Shown one piece after another: positions 13,174 to 23,821 of a stretch of 64,000 nucleotides of DNA. How positions within the stretch are numbered: the first letter of the stretch is position 1; the number at the start of each line of letters is the position of its first letter. Made by a program: the position numbers and the translations under genes. The notes below the pieces were generated by a model. The model was not told the DNA's origin. It did no database searches and saw only the letters and a list, made by a program, of their open reading frames with translations. The DNA is taken from NCBI GenBank assembly GCA_011799875.1, contig CM022301.1, forward strand, positions 208,105,771 to 208,169,770. The letters are read 5' to 3'. This stretch comes from Thinopyrum elongatum. Its lineage: Eukaryota; Streptophyta; Magnoliopsida; Poales; Poaceae.

Positions 13174-16100
13174 TCAATCAAATATTACGTCCTTCGAGCA
13201 TTGACCCTCGATCACTCGGGCTCCTTCTAGAACGTCATCGAAGTACCTCTCCGGCTTCTGGTGATCTTTGCCTTCGGGCAGGCCTGCGGTGGCCACTTCG
13301 GTGGCCTTCATCTTTGCGCATTGCATCTTGACGCGGGCGAAGGCCATCCGGGCACCCTCTATGCAGGCCGAGCGCTTCAATGCATCAATCTGAGGCCGCA
13401 CATCGACAAGCCGCTTCACCAAACTGAAGTAGCTACTAGGGATTGGCTCGGCCGACCAGAGCTGGACTATCAAGTCCTTCATGGCCAAACCTGCCACCCT
13501 ATGCAGCCCCGTCAGCTGCTTCAGCTGGTCGTGCAGAGGCGTCGGGTGTTCCGGCGTGAGAAATTGCGACCAGAACAGCTTCTCGGTCGAGTTCCCCTCC
13601 TGGGCTCGGAAGAACTGTGCGGCATCGGCGGCACTCCTCGGAAGATCCGCAAACGCGCCTGGAGAACTCCATACTCAGGTGAGCAAAGCAAACCTCTGAC
13701 CTCCAAAGATACTCTGCAAAAGAAAGGCCTTACCAGCCGCTATCTGCCTAGCCTGATGGATCTCTTCACGAGCACTCTGGGACTTGATCCGCGCCTCTTT
13801 GGCATCATGGAGAGCCTTGGCGAGCTCGGTCGACTGGTCCGAAGTCTTCTGCTCCAAAGCTTCGCATTTGCTGATGGCATCCTTCAGCTCTTGCTCTACT
13901 TCGGCCACCCGAGTTTCGTGTTGGCGATGGGCATCTTGCTCGGTCTTCAGTTCGGTAGCCGCCTTGTCAGCGGCTGCCTTATTCGCCTCCACCTCTTTTT
14001 TGGCCTAGGCAAGGGCGCTTTTGAGGGTCTCGACCTCGGCTGCGCCAGCTGTGATTATAATCAAGGCGATTCATGAGTTAATCTCTAAATATACATATCA
14101 CTTCTGATATCAAAATAAACTTTTAACATTATACGCATACCTTGCGTCTCATCGAACTGCTTATTAATGCGGTCGATTTCCTCATTGGCCACCTGAAGCT
14201 TCCGATTGAGTTCGGAAACTTCTGCGGCCTGGGCGGTTGCCGCCAACAGGGAAGCCTGTTACAATAACAGCACAGCAGGTCAACTCTCCCGAATACTATA
14301 TGGATCCTCTGACCGGTTTCTTTTAACCGAACAGAGCGTCAGGGGCTACTGTCTGTACACAGGTATATTCCTTTATATGAAAAGTTTTTAGAACATATGT
14401 CGCATACCTCAAAGCCTGTCAGTAGGCTGGTGAAGGCTTCATTCAGTCCGCTCTTAGCAGACTAAACCTTCTCCACCACCGCGCCCATCCGGGTGCGGTG
14501 CTCCGCCACGATGGAAGCACGCTGCAGTGCTTCCTCCAGAGCTTTGGGTGCCTTCAGATTAGTGGAGGTCGCCGATGGAGCTGATGCTCCTCCCCCTCTT
14601 TCAAAGAGGGCTGCTTATCCAATCCCGGAGCCGTGTTGGTCTCCGGAATGGTGTCCGGCTGGGGCCCAGATTGTTGGGGGTCCCCACCGTCGGTTGTCAT
14701 AGGGGTCGCCTCCCCTAGGTCTTCGGCGACCGAGGTATTAACCTCGGGCGTTTTCTCGACGGCCTTGTCCGCCCTCCCTCTGCCAAGAGAGGTCCTTTGG
14801 GACGACACCTCGGTGTCCTCCATGATGATAGGCGAGGGGGCTCGCGTCGGCGTGTCACTCTCTGCCATTTTGGGTGGCAGAGAGTTCCCCTCCGATAATG
14901 GGGTTTGTGGAAGCTCACGGGGAGGGCTGAAAGGCAAATAACAAAAATAACTTATACAATAACAGCAAGTAGACCGAAGATAAATGAGTAAGTTTCTGAA
15001 TACTTACAATTCGGCCAGGGGCTTCACCCTGGGAGGTCTCTTGGGGACTAGTTCGGACTCTGAGTCCTAACTGTCCGGGAGGGTCACCTTCCCTCTCTTG
15101 GGCGCCTCGTCCTCCGGGTCTTCGGAGGCCGCCCTCTTCTTCTTCTTTTTCCCCTTATGAGGGGAGTCGCTTTCCACCTCCTCCTCTTCTTCCTCGTCTT
15201 CTTCGTGGGAGGAGAGTACTTCGGTCTCTCCGGACACTGCGTCCGAAGGACCTTTGTGGCGGGGCCGCCCTTGGCCTCCTTGCCCTTCTTCTTCTTGGCC
15301 TTCTTCTCCGGCGCCTGATAGGGCACCGGGACCAGCATCTCCGTTAGCTGGGGTGTGGCCGGGTTCTCAGGCAGCGGTGCCGGATAATTGATCCGCTCCG
15401 CCTTTGCCGTCCAGCCCTGTACGGAAGGCAGGCAAGATAATCTGCATTATATCTGAAAGTATTGACCGGATAAGTCTTCGGAAAAGCTATACTTACCGCT
15501 GAGGCCGGGTTCTCGATGTCGAGTCCGATGTCCTCGGTCTTCTTCGGTCATGTTTTCTGGGCCTTGAAGAGCTGCTTCCATATGTCTTCGTGCGTGGTGC
15601 CGAAGAAGCGCTTCAAGGTCCGTGGCTCCTCCGGATTGAACTCCCACATGGGGGAGGCCCGGAGTTGGCAGGGAAGAGTGCGGCGGAAGAGCATCACATG
15701 AATCACGTTTGTGAGGCCGGTGTTTGCGCCTAACATGTTGGAGATGCGCTTTTGTAGCATCTGCACCTCCGGTTTGGACCCCCAATCAAGGCCCTTGGCG
15801 GTCCATGAGGTTAGTCTCGTGGGGGGTCCAGATCTGAAGTCAGGTGTGGCCGCCCAGTTGGCGTCGCGGGGTTCGGTGATGTAGAACCACTCCTGTTGCC
15901 ACACCTTGACTGTCTCCACAAATGCCCCTTTGGGCCAGACGGCGTTGGGGAGCTTGCTTACCATGGCCCCGCCACAGTCCGCATGCTGTCCGTCAACCAC
16001 CTTCGGCTTCAGATTGAAGACCTTGAGCCACAGGCCGAAGTGTGGGGTGATGCGGAGAAGAGCCTCGCACACGACGATGAACGCTGATATGTGGAGGAAG

Positions 16101-16366
16101 GAATTAGGGGCTAGATCATGGAAATCTAACCCGTAGTAGAACATAAGACCCTGGACGAAGGGGTGGAGGGGAAACCCTAGCCCCCGAAGGAAATGAGGGA
16201 TGAAGGCGACCCTTTCACCGGGCTCCGGAGTAGGAATAACCTGATCTTTGTCAGGGATCCTATGCGTGATATCCGCGGACAAATAGCCCGTGCTCCAGAG
16301 ATCCTTGACATCCTTTTCAGTGACGGTGGAGGCCTCCCACTTGCCCTTGGAGCCGGACCCGGCCAT
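13174..16366 (-). pseudogene. Antisense intron-containing extra gene of the Gypsy element (plant transposon domain)
   Basis: Exon 1 (16366-15497) encodes about 290 residues resembling the 'putative gypsy type transposon' family, with HFLRGLGFPLHPFVQGLMFY and NSFLHISAFIVVCEALL near its N-terminal half. Introns with plant-type borders follow. Intron 1 is 15496-15417 (GTAAGTATAG...CCGTACAG), 2 is 15007-14927 (GTAAGTATTC...CCTTTCAG), 3 is 14407-14256, and 4 is 14140-14049. Exon 2 has a Lys-rich and an acidic stretch, exon 3 is Ser/Thr/Pro-rich, and the last exon is a coiled coil rich in Ala, Glu and Lys. It is decayed: TGA at 15548 in an otherwise continuous exon 1, a frameshift near 15250, and TAG at 15067-15069. 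Function is unknown. Antisense extra genes are known in Tat-lineage Gypsy elements of grasses. Confidence 0.75.
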
Positions 16367-16461
16367 TGCTGGGGTGGGTGGCAGCGGTGGAGGAGATTAG
16401 AGCTTGGAGATTGGGAGACAAAAGCTAGAGGAAGGCGTAAAGAAAAAGGAGAGGCTTTTAC

Positions 16462-16470
16462 CCTTTTATA
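16462..16470 (-). promoter_or_regulatory. Candidate TATA box for the antisense gene
   Basis: On the minus strand the sequence reads TATAAAAGG, about 95 bp upstream of the ATG at 16366. It lies in the internal region, outside the LTR. The spacing leaves room for a leader of about 60 bp. This is an inference from sequence and position only. Confidence 0.55.
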
Positions 16471-16907
16471 GACGGTGAAAATACCAAACGTCCCCCTCCT
16501 AAGCCATAAACCTCACCTGTTCCCAACGAAATCGTGCGTAAGGTGCGGTTGGATTACCCAAACCATATTGATGAGATTCCCGTAATGGGCGGGCATGATC
16601 TTTGTTTTGACGAGACGTGTCAATGAAGGCTAGACCTCGAAACGCGAAACGGGAGGCGTGAAAACGGTTCGAAATGTTACAGAGTCAAGTGTGACGCTTC
16701 GCCGAAAAAGTTGTCAGTAAAAGACACTGTTCCTATTTTGACATCTTGCCTTCGTGGCTAAGGGTTGTATTGATTATGCAGAGCTGGATACAGTTTCTTT
16801 ATGCATGGAGCTAACTTAAAATTTTCGGGGGAAGGAACCCGCCTTGCAATGCCGAAGATAATCCGCGTGCCGAACTCATCATCATCGAAGACTGGTTCAG
16901 GGGCTAC

Positions 16908-17379
16908 TAAGGGAGTCCTGGATTAGGGGGTCCTCGGGTGTCCGGTCTATTCGATATGGGCCGTACTGATGGGACGTGAAGATAAAGCAGAAGACCATCC
17001 CCCGTGTCCGGGTAGGACTCCTATATGCGTGGATGGCAAGTTTGGTGTCCGGATGTACTATTTCCTTCTTCTATAAACCGACTCTGTACAACCCTAGGCC
17101 CCTCCAGTGTGTATATAAACCGGAGGGTTTAGTCTGTAGAGGCAAACAGAATAATCATAGGCTAGACAGCTAGGGTTTAGCCATTACGATCTCGAGGTAG
17201 ATCAACTCTTGTAACCCCTATACTCATCGAATACAATCAAGCAGGACGTAGATTTTACCTCCATTAAGAGGGCCCGAACCTGGGTAAACATCGTGTCCCC
17301 ATCGTCCATTGTTACCATCGATCCTCAGACACACAGGTTGGGACCCCCTACCCGAGATCTGCCGGTTTTGACACCGACA
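16908..17379 (+). repeat. 3' LTR of the pol-less Gypsy element
   Basis: Matches 8012-8484. The first dinucleotide is TA instead of TG, a G-to-A transition, and the end is CACCGACA followed by the target duplication GTAGC (17380-17384). The preceding purine-rich tract is at about 16896-16905. Confidence 0.92.
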
Positions 17380-18038
17380 GTAGCCACCGAACAAAGCCAG
17401 CGCGGGGTGGCTATTTATAGTCGCAGCCTTCCCTGGTAGGAAATGACCATTTTGGACACACCGTCCAGCCAATGGCCAACCGACACGTTTACAACGGTCG
17501 GATTTCAAAGAGCAACGGTAACATTACTTGAGGACCAAGTAATGCTAAATCCTCGTTCAGAGACAAATCCCTCGCAGCGAAGAAAATCACAGTCTCTTGC
17601 TGGCAAGTATTTGCTCGGAACAAAGAGATTTCTCCCACAACTTTCATAGGACTTGGGTTTAGCATCAGAGAATCAAAGCTTCGAACGCTACACCCCTCTT
17701 AATAGTACGGTGGTCCTATGATTCAATAAAGAGAAGAGAAACAACGAAATAAATGCTACGTCTTCACTTCGTCTTCAATCTTCTCGGTCGCAGTCACTTC
17801 CCTCGGACAAGCACTGAACCAATTGCTTCACGTCAGCAATTTTTGAGGGGTCACTCTTGTCATCATAATCTTCGATGATAACCTTCACTGCCACGCAGAG
17901 GACTATCTTCGTCGTTTGAATCAAACTCCCCGTGATTCTAGGGACCTGTTACTCTGTGTGCACTAGCAAACACATAAGTCCCATACTGTTTATGTCAACA
18001 AGCTCCGAAACATAAGGAGGCAAATTATTGCACCAACA

Positions 18039-18052
18039 ATCTCCCCCTTTTT
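18039..18052 (-). other. Polypurine tract of the proximal Copia unit
   Basis: On the minus strand AAAAAGGGGGAGAT lies directly before the TG of LTR-a. This is the plus-strand primer position of an LTR retrotransposon and shows that LTR-a is the 3' LTR of the proximal unit. Confidence 0.85.
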
Positions 18053-18559
18053 GGACACTTGTTGACAAAACAGATAATCATCGAAGTGAAGATAGATAAG
18101 TGAAAAGTAATTCGAACAAGAGTGAATAGTGTTACTTTTCTTGATGATGAAATAGACTCCCCCTAAATGTATGCAGGGGTAAAGATATGAGATTGATTCC
18201 CCTGCAAATATTGAAGTATACAGAGGAAATTTAAATCATTCGAGACAGTGATTCGCACTGATGACATATAATCCATTGAGATCGCAGTGCAATCATTCAT
18301 AACTTCCGATAATAATTCCACCTGCAAAACAAATGCTTCGAGAGAAATAGTGTAGCAGGCGGGGTTATTAACATTACAGCACATAAGTTTTACAACTTAG
18401 AACTGATAGGCTTAAACCGAAAGTTTTAAACTAGCACGAAACCAAACCAAAGAAACACATAAAGCAAATCTATCGAAACTCGATGTAATTATCCCCCTTT
18501 TTGTCAACTAGTGTAAAAAAGGTGACGGATAACATGAGTGCAAAAGCGCAGAACTTGGT

Positions 18560-21500
18560 TCACTCGGCGGCATCTCCAGAAGAACTGTCCAAGGTGATTT
18601 CATCTTCGGAAGTGACTGGATTGACTTCGGCTTCAGCAGCAGCAGATTTTCCTTCAGGGTTAACGGCTTGGGGCTGAGAAGACGAGGGCATATCTGGGGC
18701 AGCCTCATGAGGAACACGAGAAAGCACATTTCCTTCGGCAGGTTTCACAGTTGGTGAGGTGGCTTCAGATTCTTCAAGCAGCCTATGAAGCTTGAGATGC
18801 AGAAGATCAGTGGTTGGCTCTCGAGCAGGTAGAGAAGGGGTACTTCAATCTTTGGAAATCTTCAATGGAGAAGCATTTGTCAATATAATCATAGAGCTCT
18901 GGAGTTGTCTCTCAGTAAAGAACTTGCGAAATAATTTCTAGAGCCTCTTCTTGTTTTCATCAGCAATCAGATGCATGATTCTTGTTCGATTATTGAGAGC
19001 ATTCAGCTCGGAGGCAAGATGCTCTTTTTCTCGTCGATCCTTAGCAATGTGCTGCAGCAGCAGTTGCTGTGTATGCAAACTGACTTTGAGTTGCGATGGA
19101 GGTTGAAGTGAAGTCTTTCGGTCACGCTGAGGCAAACATGGCCCGTCGATTGCCTTGTGATAATCCTGAGGGCTTGACGCGGGCGATTTACCTGAAGAAA
19201 TATCTTCCATGATTTTCAAAGTATCGCGAACATGAGGTATGAAGCTTTGTGACTTTGCTTCGCCAGATACACTGTGCGCGTGGCATGATCAAGCACTTTC
19301 TGGATCCATGGCGCATAAACTTTGACGCAGTTGGGATACTGAGCAGAATCTTTCAGAATACGAAGAAACATATCCTCAACATCGAAGATATACTGCTCAG
19401 AGATTGCATAGTTAGCATTCTGAAGAACATCTGAGATGGATTTGTCTGTATTCATCCCGACTAGAGGGCAAATAGTGTAAGAGAGCATATGATATAGTGT
19501 CTGATTCTCGAATGTTAAATGCTCAGGCCTGGGAGGGCCAGTGTAATCACAAATCTTTTCTTCATCCATGGTGCACCGAAAAGTTTCATCTGAAATGACA
19601 TCAATGTTGTGCACTCGAATTTCATGGACACCATGCTCAAAGCGAGGGAAATGGAAGTGCGAGACAAAATCTATCGAGGTGCATTTGATGTGTTTTCCTT
19701 CAGTCATCCACTCCATGATCCACTTTGAGCTGTCAGATTCATCACCAGAGATGTACAGTGTGGCATAGAACTGAAGAATAATCTCTCTGTTCCAAGGATG
19801 TTCGAATTCAAATACTTTGGTGAGACAGAAATCTTCCAGATCTTGTAGTAACTGATTGAAGCAACCAATATTCTTCATAGCTGGGATGTCCGGGTATTCA
19901 TGCGGGGATATCTTTTTGCTGTCATAGAGGACCCGAGTGTAATAGATTGCCTGTTGCTTTGTCCAGAAGCGAGGCGATTCAGAAGTGCGCGGTCCATCAT
20001 ATGGACTATCTTGAAAGAATTGGGGATGCACATTCCGATTGAAAAGAGGACCTTTGACGCCAGCTCCTGCCGAGAACAAAGGCAGTTCTTCACGAGGGTA
20101 TGGGTATTTGAATTCATCTTCAGGAGTGGTAAATTCATCACCATATACCACTGAGTCAGTATGACGAGCAGAAACAAATTTTTGTTCGGAGGGACCAGCA
20201 TCTTGTATTCTTGGCGCTGTGTCGATAGACAACTTGAATGGAGATCGAACTGGTGGCACAACAGAGGGAGTTGCAGAGACAGTAGGCACTGGGGCCGAAT
20301 CAAGCACTGGGGGTGGTTGAGGTTCTTCCACTAGAATCGGTTGAGGCTGAACAGTTGGAGGGTCCGAGACCTGTGGTGAATCATGAGCTGGAGAAGCTTG
20401 TGGCTCGGAGCAAGGGATTTCATCTTCCTCAAACATTTCGCTGAGATGGAATATCAGCTTGAACAGGGGAGGCCACAGGCACTGATTCAGTTGGCCTTGG
20501 CGAGGGTGGAGCATCCGAGACTTTGACTGGGGGCTGTGAATGAATAACTGGCCCAGGTGGTTTTTCTTTCTGAGGTTGAGCATCTGGTCGATCAGGTGAC
20601 TTTTCGGTCAGAGCAAGAGGTACATTCTTCTTTGCAATTTTCTTTCGACGCCTCTTAGTTTGCTGTGCAGATTGATCAATGTGGCCTTTGACAAGATCAT
20701 CGTAGCCAGTAACCTTTGCTTGATGCTCAAGACATATCTTCTGAACAATTTCATCTAGATCCATGTGAAAGCGCAACCTTCTGTGTTGGAGAAGAGTTAG
20801 GGCACGGTCGATATCCTTGTAGGAATCTTCGAGAGCTTTAATGACAAATTTTGAAGAAGCAATTTTCATTCAATTGTCAAGATCATTCAGTTTGGCAGAA
20901 AGTGTGTTGATTTCAACTGCATCTTCTCTCATTTCTTCAACAACCGTAGTGGCCTGAGAGATAACTTCAGGAGGGATAGGCAGAGAGGCCACTTCACCAT
21001 TGAATGGATTGCCCACAAATTTATCAAGCTGTTCCATGATGAACACATGATTGTAGTAGTGAGGAGCATCAGACTTTGTAGTTGGAGCAGTTTGCACTGG
21101 AATTTGCTCGGAAAGAGGTTTAGAAGCCAACGGCTGAATTAATGTAGGAGCAAATTTAGCAGCCTTTTCCTTCGGAGCAGTAGCTTGATGAGCATTTTGC
21201 TCGGTAGTAGGTGCCTTGATTTTCTTCTGCTCAGGCTTAGGAATCCGTTCGCCTGGCTTTGCAGTACTCATAGGGGCGTCAACTACCAAATCCTTCAAAT
21301 TGATAGCTTCTGGATGAGGAGTCGTATTCACATGTTGTTGCATTGTGACAGTGGTAGGTGGAGTTTTCCTAGCAGTGATCTTCTTCGGTGCAACAGGGAC
21401 ACGAAGATCAGGCAACACCGTTGCAGTGGTGATATTCACTTGCTCGCTGAGCAGTAGCAACTTCATCCTTTGTGAGCGGAGGATCATCTTCATCAGAAGA

Positions 21501-22228
21501 ATCACTTTTGGCAAATTCATCGGCTGATTCAACTGTTTTCTTCTTTGGTGCACTCTTTCGCTTAGGTACAACAGAACTGGGATCATGCTTGCGTTTAGAG
21601 CGACCTTTAGATTTGCCTTCGGCCTTTTTCTTCATCACATCTTCTTGAAGAAGGCGACGGTTTTCCTCTTCATGAGCCTTTTTTTTTCTTCCCTCTTATC
21701 TTGCTTGATAGCATTCTTCTGACACTTAGCTAGCTCATCAGGATAAGATTCGGGTGTTCGAAGGGAAGACTCATGAGCATTTGGTGGTGGCGGCGGTCTC
21801 TCCTAGGGATCAGTTGGTTTGAGGAGACCAATTTCCCGGCAGTCACCCCATGGTGGATGAAATGCAAAGTTCTGAGCAAACCGAGGATTAATAAGTTCAT
21901 AATTGAACCATTTGCGCACCCAGTGGCGTCGAATCCATTGCAGACACTTATCTCTGTGATGCTTTGTTTCTCCGGGAATAGTATTATAACGATCATGGGA
22001 GATGTATTTAGTTGTGTTTGCATATGGTTGTCTGCCACTCTTCTTCTTCTTCGGAGCATTTTCTTCTTGCTCATCAGCATTTTGGTTAGTTCTCTTTCGC
22101 TTGCTGGTTGATGGGCCTACCGTTGGGCCCTTTGCACTTGAAGCTTTGGACTCATCTGCGGTGCGCAAAATAACATCTTCTCCATCAACCATGCTCACTG
22201 GTCGAGCAGAATCCTCAACTGACTGCAT
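18560..22228 (-). pseudogene. Extra ORF of the Copia element downstream of pol (about 1,200 codons, decayed)
   Basis: Read on the minus strand from an ATG at 22228, one long coding region continues to a stop at 18560. The order is a basic nuclear-signal-like segment (SKRKRTNQ and PKKKKSGRQPY), a Lys- and Pro-rich part, a helical part (20869-20700), a Pro-rich part, then a globular domain about 20300-19250 (CFNQLLQDLEDF, NREIILQFYATLYIS, SSKWIMEWMTEGKHI). A helical C-terminal part follows. The globular domain resembles the 'putative plant transposon protein' family found as extra ORFs in plant retroelements. Breaks include TAG near 21803, TGA at 20870-20872 (Trp codon expected), and a frameshift near 20430. 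I see no signal peptide or transmembrane segment, so the label envelope-like is not supported. Confidence 0.7.
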
Positions 22229-22810
22229 ACACCTATGAATAAGGATAGATGCGAGGGAAAATGGGGACAGGGTGACGAATGCTCACAGCGAAGATTTTGC
22301 GAAGGAAACCATTTTGAAGAAGAATTAGATGCAGACTTTGAGAAATGTTTCGAATGAAAGAAATGTGTAGAACGAACTAGTAGGTCCGAAGAATATACTA
22401 GTCAACGTGCTAAGCATTCCATTCATACGAGACATAACACAAACCCTAGATCTAAATTTTTTTGGATGCGAGGGACATCTACAAACCACATCCGCATAAG
22501 TTACCTAGCAGTAAAGATCTGATAAATGCGGTAAATACATGTGATTTCTACCACGGACGAACTCGAACAGGATGGAAGGAAGCACGAGTTCGCACTACTC
22601 ATACCCTAACTCGGTGATGTGCAGCAGCTACGACGGCGTGGGGAGGAGGATGATCCACGGCGGCGAGGAATGACTCCGGCAACCTCTTTCCGGCAGCAAA
22701 GCGGCGAAAACAATCGACGGCGTCGAGCTCAAGGTGGAGCAGTGCGGTAGGGCTTCGGAAAGTGACGGTGGCGAATGGAAGAAGTGGATGAGGGAGCGGT
22801 GGCGATGCGG

Positions 22811-22818
22811 TATTTATA
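22811..22818 (-). promoter_or_regulatory. Candidate TATA box for the Copia extra ORF
   Basis: On the minus strand the sequence reads TATAAATA in the context CGCATATAAATACCGC, about 580 bp upstream of the ATG at 22228. It is followed by a CT-rich, GC-rich leader like that of a plant gene. A possible leader intron runs from GGTATGAG near 22605 to an acceptor TTATTCATAG just before the ATG. If real, the extra ORF has a promoter separate from the LTR. Confidence 0.5.
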
Positions 22819-23445
22819 TGCGAGGAGAAATAACCGCATCGAGTGAATCTGATCGGACGGCTACCGTCAAAGGACTTTTGCGATTCAACGGTCCAGGAAG
22901 AACGGCAGTTGATGAAGAGCATGTGGCAACCGTCATCAAAGATCGTGGTCCTGACTTGGACGGGAAACCCCAAATTTTGGACGGCTTTCGCCAAAACGAA
23001 TTAAGTTCGGAACGAACCTTTAACGTGGTCAAGGACACCAGATAAAGTTTCATTGCCAGATGAAGTTGAGCATTCATAACGGAACAACATAGACTGGAAG
23101 AGATAGAATAGAGGGAAAACAGGGTCCTAGGCATTTCACTCAGAGAAAGAAACACAAACACCAGAGAGAAAAGCTATGAGTGAAATACATTCGGACTAAC
23201 ACAAAATCGGTCTACCGAAAGGCAGCTCAACGAAGAGAAATTGTGGTGGCATGACCCACCGTATAAGAACTGTATGACCCCGAGCATCGCACAATTATCG
23301 TGGCACCCGGTTAGTCTAGTTCTTCGTTAATGTATTCACTCCCAGAAAGAAAATTTCACGTTGTCAAAATTTTCAAAATTCTTCGAGTGTTGTGCACCCA
23401 TTCCTTCTAAGATGTGGAAGTGATGGTACGGGTGCCGAGTCCAGC

Positions 23446-23820
23446 TTACTGCACATTTGCGGAATCTAGGATATTTAGCTCACACCATAACGCACAGAAT
23501 CTTTTCTCATCGAGAGGCTTGGTGAAAATATCAATGAGATTATCTTCAGTATTGACGTGACTGATAACAATATCCCCTCGAGCAACATGATCGCCAATGA
23601 AATGATGTCTGATGGCAATATGCTTGGTGCGAGAATGCTGCACTGTATTGTGTGCAATTTTGATCGCACTCTCACTGTCGCAATATAGAGGAATATTCTT
23701 GACCTTGATGCCATAATCCTTCAGAGTCTGCTTCATCCATAATAACTGAGTGCAACAAGCGCCAACAACAATATATTCGGCCTCAGCCGTAGAGAGAGAT
23801 ACATGATTCTGCTTCCTTGA
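23446..23820 (-). pseudogene. Copia RNase H remnant fused to gag by a deletion
   Basis: On the minus strand the residues NHVSLSTAEAEYIV, then LYCDSESAIKIAHN and TKHIAIRHHFI, and finally VNTEDNLIDIFTKPL form the last part of Copia RNase H. Protease, integrase and RT are missing. The join lies near 23815-23822, where gag coding (GAGTTGATAG) meets RNase H out of frame. The proximal unit is therefore an internally deleted copy that kept gag, both LTRs and the extra ORF. Confidence 0.85.
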
Positions 23821-23821
23821 T

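Larger units (their letters stand above)
8012..17379 (+). mobile_element. Complete pol-less Gypsy-type element with antisense extra gene
   Basis: The LTRs are 8012-8484 (473 bp) and 16908-17379 (472 bp), nearly identical. They begin TGAGGGAGTCC, with the 3' copy decayed to TAAGGGAGTCC, and end CACCGACA. The 5 bp target duplication GTAGC flanks both ends, and the insertion is in the Copia LTR-a. The sequence after the 5' LTR, TTGGTGCTTTCATTG, is the expected primer-site position, but I could not assign its tRNA. The tract CAGGGGCTAC precedes the 3' LTR. The plus strand encodes gag and protease only; no RT, RNase H or integrase is visible. The minus strand carries an intron-containing gene at 13174-16366. 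The element must depend on enzymes from a relative. Confidence 0.93.
7370..18038 (-). repeat. Copia LTR-a, shared LTR split by the Gypsy insertion
   Basis: The LTR consists of 7370-8011 and 17385-18038. Removing the Gypsy element (8012-17379) and one copy of its GTAGC duplication (8007-8011 and 17380-17384) restores a 1296 bp LTR matching LTR-b. On the minus strand it starts TGTTGGTGCAATAA at 18038 and ends CATTCCTACA at 7370. The primer site TTGGTATCAGAGCG lies just beyond, at about 7355-7368. On the other side a polypurine tract (18039-18052) belongs to the proximal unit. Confidence 0.9.

Noticed and set aside
13675..13750. A further intron in the last exon of the antisense gene
   Set aside because: GT- and AG-like signals are present near 13736 and 13717, but the spacing is only about 20 nt, too short for a plant intron, so no call was made.
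18560..22228. Retroviral envelope gene in the Copia element
   Set aside because: No signal peptide, transmembrane segment or cleavage site is visible; the protein is charged and has nuclear-signal-like blocks.
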